47,434 bases of DNA from Saccharimonas sp963550135. GTDB taxonomy: Bacteria; Patescibacteriota; Saccharimonadia; Saccharimonadales; Saccharimonadaceae. Below the pieces are notes generated by a model, which searched no databases, was not told the origin of the DNA, and saw nothing but the letters and a program-made list of their open reading frames with translations. The translations under genes were made by a program, and so were the position numbers. Shown here in pieces: positions 41,645 to 47,434 of this stretch. The stretch's first letter is position 1. Every line of letters starts with the position of its first letter. The stretch spans positions 1-47,434 of the forward strand of contig CAUVBP010000010.1 of the NCBI GenBank assembly GCA_963550135.1, in the 5' to 3' direction.

Positions 41645-42268
41645 TTAATTATATTTTGCAATCTTTGGTTTCGTCTGAGCGGTCAACTGTGATTTTCTGT
41701 AGTCATAGATGAAGAACAGCACGATTACGGTCAGTGCTACCGAGGCAGCGGCGACTAAGCCGATTTGCTGTAGCGGCTTGATGTTTGATGGGCTGTTTGG
41801 CGTGTCAGCCGAGTCGACGACGCTAATTTTAACAGAGCTATTACCGTAAAGCGATTTGGACTGCTTTTCAAATTCTTGTATGGCTGATTCTAAAAGCGCT
41901 TTGCTAGTTTTTGGATTAGAGGTGCTCATTGATACGTTAATGATATCGGTGTTTTTAACGTTTTCCGCCGTAGTATTGCCAGATAGGGTTTTATAATCTT
42001 CCGAATAATCGTTATTTGTAATAACCGGATCAAGTACACGGCGCGACGTGAATAATTTTACATAGTTATTGAGAGTCACTGAACCCTGATTACTGCTCGA
42101 ATGGTCGGCGCCAACCAACAGGATAGTCGCTGAGCTTTTGTACTGTGGCTGCTGGATAAAATAAGTATAGGTAATGCTGATAATTGCGCCAATCATAGCA
42201 GCGATAGCGATGGTTAGCCATCTTTTGGCATAAAAGCGCAATAAATCGTAAAGATTAATCTCTTCCAT
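41645..42268 (-). CDS. Wzz/CapA-type chain-length regulator
   Basis: 207-aa protein with two membrane helices (about 19-36 and 172-192) framing an external domain, as in the polysaccharide co-polymerase family (YveK/CapA). The N-terminus EINLYDLLRFYAKRW and the proline-containing stretch before helix 2 (DTPNSPSNIKPLQQ) are typical. No BY-kinase is fused or adjacent, though Firmicute relatives usually have one. It is the first gene of the polysaccharide operon and follows a clear promoter. Confidence 0.88.
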   Translation of the reverse strand: MEEINLYDLLRFYAKRWLTIAIAAMIGAIISITYTYFIQQPQYKSSATILLVGADHSSSNQGSVTLNNYVKLFTSRRVLDPVITNNDYSEDYKTLSGNTTAENVKNTDIINVSMSTSNPKTSKALLESAIQEFEKQSKSLYGNSSVKISVVDSADTPNSPSNIKPLQQIGLVAAASVALTVIVLFFIYDYRKSQLTAQTKPKIAKYN

Positions 42269-42308
42269 AGAGCTCCCTTGAAGTTATTTGCAATGTATTA
42301 CTCTTTCT

Positions 42309-42337
42309 ATTGTAGCATAAATTTCTCTTTTTGTAAA
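42309..42337 (-). promoter_or_regulatory. Promoter of the polysaccharide operon
   Basis: Minus-strand TTTACA (42332-42337), 17 nt, TACAAT (42309-42314), about 40 nt upstream of the Wzz-like start. A divergent plus-strand promoter for the next gene (TTGTTA 42417-42422, 18 nt, TATTAT 42441-42446) lies 80 bp away. Confidence 0.78.
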
Positions 42338-42473
42338 TATTATCGTGGGATAGTGCTAAGGCTTTTATGATTATTAAGCCATACCTAGCTTAAATAGGCC
42401 TTTATAACGCTTATGCTTGTTACGCTTATGCAAAGTTTGCTATTATTTCTGTAGGGCGCTAAGGAGGGTGCTT

Positions 42474-43127
42474 ATGAAAATTAGAGGGTATGATATTACA
42501 GAGAAAAGAGTGGCAGCCGTTTGTGCGGTTGTATTGCTAGTGGTTTCACTGTTTGCAGCTGTCAAGCAAACAAACTCAGCGGCCGATACAGAGAATTTAC
42601 TAAGAAGTAAAGATCAGCAAAAGAGTTCTAAATCGGTTGAGCAGAAGATGAAAGTTAAGTCGGATGACAGTACTGTTCAGCAACTCGTGCCGCAGAAAAA
42701 TAATGCTAATGCCGATAACGCCAACAAAGATGCTGGGGCCGCCAAGAAAGCTACTGGTAGCCAGGAGCAAAGTGATAAGAATGAGACAGAAAAGAAAAAT
42801 AAACCAGACGATAAAGCCGCGCAGTCGTCTGTGAATAAGTCGAAACCCCAGTCGGGCAGCTACACTTACGTTGTGCAAGACGGTGATTCGTATGCGACGA
42901 TTGTTCGTCGCGCTATCAGCGAGCATGGCGGCTCAGGATTAAATCCCGCACAGAAGATTGCTGCCGAAACCAAGCTAGCAGAACAAGCCGGTTGGCCCGA
43001 GGTAGACACTGGACAAACCATAAAAATCGACAGTGCTATCCTATCGCAAACCATCAGTTTAGTCCGATCAATGACAGCCGGCGAACAGCAGTCATGGCAG
43101 GCTTATGCTGATGGGGTTATTTGGTGA
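42474..43127 (+). CDS. Membrane-anchored LysM-like protein
   Basis: 217 aa from the ATG at 42474, which has the SD AAGGAGG 5-6 nt upstream; the frame is open further but lacks an SD there. A signal anchor (about 14-31, VAAVCAVVLLVVSLFAAV) is followed by a Lys/Asp/Asn-rich linker (about 35-125) and a C-terminal domain beginning YTYVVQDGDSYATIVRRAI, which resembles the start of a LysM repeat and its following helix. It is thus probably an outside-facing protein reaching through the wall. LysM assignment is tentative because the domain is longer than the usual 45 residues. Confidence 0.72.
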   Translation: MKIRGYDITEKRVAAVCAVVLLVVSLFAAVKQTNSAADTENLLRSKDQQKSSKSVEQKMKVKSDDSTVQQLVPQKNNANADNANKDAGAAKKATGSQEQSDKNETEKKNKPDDKAAQSSVNKSKPQSGSYTYVVQDGDSYATIVRRAISEHGGSGLNPAQKIAAETKLAEQAGWPEVDTGQTIKIDSAILSQTISLVRSMTAGEQQSWQAYADGVIW

Positions 43128-43173
43128 GAGTTATTTGATTTAACTGCTGTTTCTGGCTTATTGTCAGGTTTAG

Positions 43174-43881
43174 CTATAGCACTCCTCTGGCTGATAGATG
43201 GTTAATCAGAATATTCATTGGGTCGATGGTGTTTGGTTTTTTGGCTAAGGCGCAAGATAATTCGGTACAGCCTAATAATACCGGCGGACTGCTGGGGTAA
43301 TTATTGATATAGTTTGCTGCGTTTGCCTGCTCGGATTGGATTGTTATTGGTATTTTATCCAGTGCTGACTGAGGTATTGCCTGCCCAGAAATTACTGCGC
43401 GAATTATTACTTCCAGCACTTGTTCTTCGTCCTTATCCGGCGTTAATACGGCTACTCCGGCGGCTTTCAACGGCTTGTCATATAGTCCAGTGCGGATGGT
43501 TGTCGGCGACGCTAGCAATCGAATTGTTTTATGATGGCGGCTAACATAATCAATTGCGGCGTCCACCATGGAAGTTATGCGAATATTCAGCCGCTGTTCA
43601 ATATCTGGCTGCAATAAATGCGCAGTATTGCAAGCAATTATGATAACGTCATCCATCGACGCGCCAATGTTTTTCAGTTCGTTTATGATAATTTCCAAGG
43701 CTTCGCTGCGCCGCGATTCGTTGGCGATAAAATCAGGAACTGGTAGCGACAAATGAACTATATGCGGAAAATCCGCGCCATTCTTCGCGCCGTCTGCCAG
43801 CGCCTGTTGAATCATCCGCCGGTGTAGCTCCAGGCTTGCCTGCGGCCCCATACCGCCGATGATAATTATTCTTTGCTTCAT
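43174..43881 (-). CDS. Aspartate/glutamate racemase family protein
   Basis: 235-aa protein. IIGGMGPQASLELHRRM at the N-terminus, IIACNTAHLL with the first catalytic Cys (about Cys83) and LLGCTELSCAL with the second (about Cys205) place it in the Asp/Glu racemase family, nearer the aspartate-racemase/YgeA type than MurI. It may supply D-amino acids; the substrate is not settled. SD AAAGGAGG stands close before the ATG. The message passes through a terminator-like hairpin and a short ORF before reaching it. Confidence 0.88.
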   Translation of the reverse strand: MKQRIIIIGGMGPQASLELHRRMIQQALADGAKNGADFPHIVHLSLPVPDFIANESRRSEALEIIINELKNIGASMDDVIIIACNTAHLLQPDIEQRLNIRITSMVDAAIDYVSRHHKTIRLLASPTTIRTGLYDKPLKAAGVAVLTPDKDEEQVLEVIIRAVISGQAIPQSALDKIPITIQSEQANAANYINNYPSSPPVLLGCTELSCALAKKPNTIDPMNILINHLSARGVL

Positions 43882-43902
43882 AATTCCTCCTTTGGGTTAT
43901 AT

Positions 43903-43923
43903 AAAAAAGGCCGCGCACGGCCT
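43903..43923 (-). terminator. Terminator/attenuator ahead of the racemase gene
   Basis: On the minus strand AGGCCG-TGCG-CGGCCT followed by six T, ending about 20 nt before the racemase start. The 3' arm could alternatively pair with GCCGCG at 43972-43979 inside the leader ORF, so an attenuation switch is possible. Confidence 0.72.
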
Positions 43924-43953
43924 CTATTCATGGTTAGTATTTTCAGAAGAAGT

Positions 43954-44031
43954 TTACGAACAATTCAACAAGCCGCGGCGAAAACGCGTGCTTTGCCAGG
44001 CGATACTTGCTGACTGCTGTTTTATAGTCAT
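43954..44031 (-). CDS. Possible 25-aa leaderless leader peptide
   Basis: An ATG at 44031 opens a 25-codon ORF (begins MTIKQQSASIAW, ends RRGLLNCS). It sits exactly 6 nt after a TATAAT box, the same leaderless layout as other genes in this window. It contains one Trp and three Arg codons before a terminator hairpin that precedes the racemase gene. Whether it is a regulatory leader peptide or a small protein cannot be decided. Confidence 0.5.
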   Translation of the reverse strand: MTIKQQSASIAWQSTRFRRGLLNCS

Positions 44032-44037
44032 GGGGCG

Positions 44038-44066
44038 ATTATAGCGCTGGCGGGCGAAATACGCAA
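44038..44066 (-). promoter_or_regulatory. Promoter of the leader ORF and racemase gene
   Basis: Minus-strand TTGCGT (44061-44066), 17 nt, TATAAT (44038-44043). The rest of the gap up to the ABC gene (44067-44224) shows no gene and no clear terminator. Confidence 0.72.
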
Positions 44067-44224
44067 ATATCTATCGCTTTGCCTTATGATACGCCCGCAG
44101 AATCGCTTTCAAACTAACGTTATGCTGGAAGTTTATGTTTATTACTGTTAGCCTTATCCAAGTGAACTTATTCCGGCTTTATAAAATTGCGTTAATCAGC
44201 CCGCTTGATGAGCAGTATTAGATT

Positions 44225-44854
44225 TTACCTCTTTAGTTTTTTATCCTTCAGCTTCAGCACCACATCCGCCTCTTTGGCTAGCTGCTTGCTGTGGGTGACG
44301 ACGATGACACATTTGTCGTTTTCGTGGGCGGCGCGGCGCAGGATGTCGATGATGTCGGCGGCGGTGGTTTCGTCGAGGTTGCCGGTCGGCTCGTCCGCCA
44401 AGATAATCGGTGCGGAGGATACCAACGCTCGCCCGATTGCCACACGCTGTTGCTGTCCGCCAGAAAGTTTCATGACGTTGCGGTGAATGTGATCGTCGTC
44501 CAGACCCATAGTGTGCAAGGTTTCGTTGGTAGCCTTGGAATTAACCAATTTCAAGTTTTCTAGCGGCGTCAGATAATCGATCAAGTTATAATTCTGAAAC
44601 ACCAGCGAGATATTGTGCTTGCGATGATGCGAGTAACCCTGCTCAGCGATGTCTTCATCGTCGAACAAAATCTGCCCGCCAGTCGGTGTGTCTAGCCCCG
44701 CTAGCAGCCCGAGCAGTGTCGACTTGCCGGCGCCAGAACTACCGACGATGGCGTAGAATTTGCCTTTTTCAAATTGATAATTGATGCCGTTGAGCACGTT
44801 GCTGGTGCCGTCAGCGTATGAGTAAATGATATCGCGTAAAGTAAGTATTGACAT
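44225..44854 (-). CDS. ABC transporter ATPase (MacB/LolD class)
   Basis: 209-aa nucleotide-binding subunit. Walker A GSSGAGKST (about 38-46), Q-loop FQNYNLIDYLTP, signature LSGGQQQR, Walker B IILADEPTGNLD and the switch His in VVTHSK are all present. The sequence type (ADEPTGNLDE) is that of the MacB/LolD/FtsE branch that works with FtsX-fold permeases and powers export or extraction without a true channel. The two permeases are encoded directly upstream, 7 nt apart, in the same operon. Confidence 0.96.
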   Translation of the reverse strand: MSILTLRDIIYSYADGTSNVLNGINYQFEKGKFYAIVGSSGAGKSTLLGLLAGLDTPTGGQILFDDEDIAEQGYSHHRKHNISLVFQNYNLIDYLTPLENLKLVNSKATNETLHTMGLDDDHIHRNVMKLSGGQQQRVAIGRALVSSAPIILADEPTGNLDETTAADIIDILRRAAHENDKCVIVVTHSKQLAKEADVVLKLKDKKLKR

Positions 44855-44861
44855 AGTACTC

Positions 44862-46103
44862 CTAACTTAATTTTGCTAAAATTTGCTTTGGTGATTGGCG
44901 CATGATTGGCGCAGTGGCAGCGATGGCTGACAGCAGAACAACCATGTAGCCGAAGGCGAAAGCCTGCAAGTAGGTCGCCGGTGGCGCGGCTTGCACCACG
45001 GTTTTTTCTACGCGCTGGCTTTGGTCGGTTTGCGCTGTGAGGGCGGTAGAAATCTGCGACGAGGCAACCGAGCCGATGGCGAGCGCGAACACCGAGCTAA
45101 CTAGAGCGATGATTGCTAATTCCGCCAAGAATTGCCCGATAATCTGCCGCTTTGACGTGCCGATAGACAGCAAGATGCCAATTTCGTGCAAGCGGCCGCG
45201 CACCCAGAACACCAGTACCAGCGACAGCACCGCCAGCCCCGCTGCGGCTGCGCCGATGGTGGCAATTGTCAAAATGTTTTGAATGCCAGCGATGTTTTGG
45301 AGAACCCCAGCGAATACCGCCCCGTTGTCGGTTAGGCTGAATTTTTGCCAATCGACGTTTGGTAAACTTTTGACGCGGTCCGTTAACGACTTCAGCTGAT
45401 GTGGATTTTCGGCGAAATACGTCGCCCGCGTCAACTGCTGGCTACCCGTCAACTGCTGCGCCGCGGCCAAGTTGGTGATGAGATGATTCTCCGCCATGTC
45501 GGATTGCAAGACCGCCGGCTTTTCGCCTTTGCCGCTGAAGATGCCCATGACAGTCACCGTCACGCGCCGGCCGTCTTTGGTAATGTCCAGCTTGTCGCCT
45601 GGCTTGATATCGTTTTTCTCGGCGAACGTTTTGTGAATCAGGGCCGCGTTTTGGTCGCGCTCGGTCAAGTGCTTACCCTGCTCCAGTTGGTAGAACCGAC
45701 CAGTAAATTCGCTCAGCAAATCGCTCTGTGTTGCGCTCGTGACCTTCGCCTCGCCAGCCACATTAGCATCCAGCTGTACACCGCTGCCTGCCGTGTCGAT
45801 CAATTGCTTGCCCGGCAGTTCCGCGGTAGTTTCTGCCTGGAAATTGTGTGCTTTGACCTTGTCCAGGCGCTGCACCTGTTGTGCCGTCTCCATCGGCACC
45901 TCGCCCGACGGTTGCTTGCTGGCGATGCTGAAGCCGGCGCAGATATTCCGTTCGATTGATTGCTTCAGCTGCGCCATCGTTTGCTGCACCGTCAGCGTGC
46001 CGATCAGCAGCGTGAAAATCAGCGTCATGATCAGGGCGATGGTCAGGCTGCGACGCCGTTTGCGCGCCACAGCCGTCCAGGCTCGTTTGATAATCGTCAT
46101 CAT
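44862..46103 (-). CDS. FtsX-like ABC permease
   Basis: 413-aa permease of MacB topology: a first membrane helix (about 20-40), a large external domain (about 45-265), then three helices (about 275-295, 327-350, 385-405) forming the FtsX domain. The external domain shares features with its neighbour at 46110 (ICAGFSIASKQPSG, HLTERDQNAALIHKTFAEKNDIKPGDKL), so the two are paralogues and may form a heterodimer. The substrate is unknown; antimicrobial peptide or lipoprotein-like cargo is possible. Confidence 0.92.
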   Translation of the reverse strand: MMTIIKRAWTAVARKRRRSLTIALIMTLIFTLLIGTLTVQQTMAQLKQSIERNICAGFSIASKQPSGEVPMETAQQVQRLDKVKAHNFQAETTAELPGKQLIDTAGSGVQLDANVAGEAKVTSATQSDLLSEFTGRFYQLEQGKHLTERDQNAALIHKTFAEKNDIKPGDKLDITKDGRRVTVTVMGIFSGKGEKPAVLQSDMAENHLITNLAAAQQLTGSQQLTRATYFAENPHQLKSLTDRVKSLPNVDWQKFSLTDNGAVFAGVLQNIAGIQNILTIATIGAAAAGLAVLSLVLVFWVRGRLHEIGILLSIGTSKRQIIGQFLAELAIIALVSSVFALAIGSVASSQISTALTAQTDQSQRVEKTVVQAAPPATYLQAFAFGYMVVLLSAIAATAPIMRQSPKQILAKLS

Positions 46104-46109
46104 TCGCCC

Positions 46110-47434
46110 CTAGTCCACTTCAGTTAGTAATTCTTTTGGCGTTGATTGGGTAATTGGTCGCGAAGCCAGCAGCACCGCAATGATAATCACCGCCAGTCCA
46201 GCGCCCCACACCGCCAGCAGATCCGTCGGCTGCACACCAACTGTCACCTTGTCCAGCGTCCGCGATGACGTCACCGAGTCAGCGTCAGCACCGAGCGACG
46301 CACCGTTCAGAGAACTACCATCCTGACGTGTAGCATTCTGTGCCGCCTGCGACACCACATGATCGCCCAGTTGTTGTGCGATCAGCCCTGCGGTAAAGTA
46401 CGACGCGCCGAAGCTCAGCATCGCGATCATCACCAGCTCAGCGATATATTGCAGCACAATCTTTGACTGCGGTACACCCGTCGCCAAGAGCACGCCCGCT
46501 TCGCGTTTGCGCTCATTCATCCACAAGTACAACACCATGCCGATTACCGCGACACTGACCAGCGCCGTCGCCCACAACATACCGTCGATCAAGCCGTACA
46601 CGCCGTTCACCGCGCCAGTCACGCCAGCCAATTCCTGGCTATTCTTATTCAATTGATACTTTTGCCAATTGACCGGCAATTTATTCGCCCGCGCCATTAC
46701 CTCATCCAGCTGCTTGGTGCCTTTGGTGAAGAACGTAGCGTCCTGGTAAATCTCATTTTGCTCGGTATAGGCATTCAGCTGGCGGGTTGTCGTGAGGTCA
46801 GTCAAGAACAAATTCTCGAACAGCTCCACCTGGTACGTCGCCTGCTTTGGGTTCTTGCCGTTAAATATACCGACGATTTCTACCTCGACCTCGTCCTTGG
46901 ACGGATGCTCATTATCGGTGTCGTATTGATTGGCCTTCAGTTTAATTTTACTGCCAAGCTTCAGGTTGTTAGCCTTGGCGAAATCTTCGTGCACCAAAAT
47001 CTTGTGCGAATCGTTCTCGGTGATGTGCCGGCCAGCGATGAGCTTGAGCGACTCAGCCCGGAACTTCTTCTCGGACTCAGATTTATTGACACCGATGATA
47101 GTCGCAGCGTTGCCAAACTGTTTGTCTTTCTCGGCGTCATAGCCGCTACCCCCACTCGGTAGTGGCACCAGTTTGGTATTGATAAAATCGACCGTGGCGT
47201 TCTGGCGCTTGACATAATCCGTCACATCCTCCAGATTCTTCACCGCGTCGATGTCTTTGTTCGACACCGTTCCCGAACCGCGGGCTGTTCCCGGATTGGT
47301 GCGTGGATTATTGCCCAGCGTGAAGCCGGCCTTGAGCGTTTTGTCTAGCGACTGCGCTGCCGTATCGGTCGAATGCTTGATGGCAAATCCACTCAGCATA
47401 ATCGTCGACATACACAGCAAAATCGCCAGCAAAA
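46110..47434 (-). CDS. FtsX-like ABC permease, cut by the window edge
   Basis: At least 441 aa are visible; the N-terminal start lies beyond position 47434 (the apparent TTG start is an artefact of the cut). First helix followed by an external domain (HITENDSHKILVHEDFAKANNLKLGSKIKL) and the three C-terminal helices with the FtsX-type IGMVLYLWMNERKREAGVLLATG segment. Six nt separate it from the second permease. Together with the ATPase it forms a complete exporter. Confidence 0.9.
   Translation of the reverse strand, partial: LLAILLCMSTIMLSGFAIKHSTDTAAQSLDKTLKAGFTLGNNPRTNPGTARGSGTVSNKDIDAVKNLEDVTDYVKRQNATVDFINTKLVPLPSGGSGYDAEKDKQFGNAATIIGVNKSESEKKFRAESLKLIAGRHITENDSHKILVHEDFAKANNLKLGSKIKLKANQYDTDNEHPSKDEVEVEIVGIFNGKNPKQATYQVELFENLFLTDLTTTRQLNAYTEQNEIYQDATFFTKGTKQLDEVMARANKLPVNWQKYQLNKNSQELAGVTGAVNGVYGLIDGMLWATALVSVAVIGMVLYLWMNERKREAGVLLATGVPQSKIVLQYIAELVMIAMLSFGASYFTAGLIAQQLGDHVVSQAAQNATRQDGSSLNGASLGADADSVTSSRTLDKVTVGVQPTDLLAVWGAGLAVIIIAVLLASRPITQSTPKELLTEVD

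Noticed and set aside
1..47434. tRNA or rRNA genes
   Set aside because: No cloverleaf-like or conserved rRNA stretch was recognised in the intergenic regions by eye.

Overview
The window looks like a chromosome segment of a Candidatus Saccharibacteria (TM7, Patescibacteria/CPR) member. I base this on compact, mostly minus-strand gene packing; a monoderm-type envelope set (LytR-CpsA-Psr protein, VanZ, EpsG, no outer-membrane genes); a large VirD4/TraD-like ATPase; a sigma-region-4/HARE-HTH protein; and moderate GC with ordinary stop-codon use (TGA is a stop). The assignment is inferred from gene content, not from a marker-gene tree. No rRNA or tRNA gene was seen.

Layout. 1-5020: a type II-C CRISPR-Cas locus. 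The last 36-bp repeat of an array lying mostly left of the window is followed by a bidirectional terminator, cas2, cas1, cas9 and a multi-hairpin tracrRNA whose promoter lies inside the next gene. 5006-15558: mostly housekeeping genes (GNAT, VirD4-like ATPase, sigma4-HARE regulator, secreted esterase, topA, CDP-alcohol phosphotransferase, dprA), interrupted by a GC-rich, hairpin-filled cassette (about 13237-13922). 15580-15861: an unassigned structured ncRNA with its own promoter and terminator. 15911-17405: two unrecognised genes.

17408-24807 reads as a metal-homeostasis island: a Fur/Zur-type repressor gene divergent from a nicotianamine-synthase-like gene, with a 23-bp palindrome between them; a CobW/ZNG1 GTPase with a CxCC motif; an unknown 181-aa protein; a TIGR03943/PF03773 permease pair; a TerC-like DUF475 membrane protein; and, after pth, a second CobW/ZNG1 paralogue. 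A nicotianamine-type metallophore pathway in such a reduced epibiont is the main functional novelty here.

24809-25430 is a second hairpin-filled cassette. It uses the same unusual promoter as the 13.3-13.9 kb cassette (27 of 30 identical bases across the -10 region), encodes an 83-aa unknown protein, contains a 36-bp perfect palindrome inside the ORF, and ends in what reads as a complete type III hammerhead ribozyme. The two cassettes together look like an undescribed family of highly structured mRNAs.

25454-34994: der, a small membrane protein, a pseudouridine synthase, a histidine kinase/response regulator pair in which the regulator has a long Pro/Ala tail, htpX, an alpha/beta hydrolase and an LCP protein. 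35012-42268: an AT-rich surface-polysaccharide operon (Wzz-like, priming sugar transferase, GT4, EpsG polymerase, tandem GT2, flippase, VanZ). 42474 to the end: a LysM-like anchored protein, an Asp/Glu racemase behind a leader-peptide/terminator arrangement, and a MacB-like ABC exporter (ATPase plus two FtsX permeases, the last cut by the window edge).

Many genes have the -10 box only 6-10 nt before the ATG, suggesting widespread leaderless translation.
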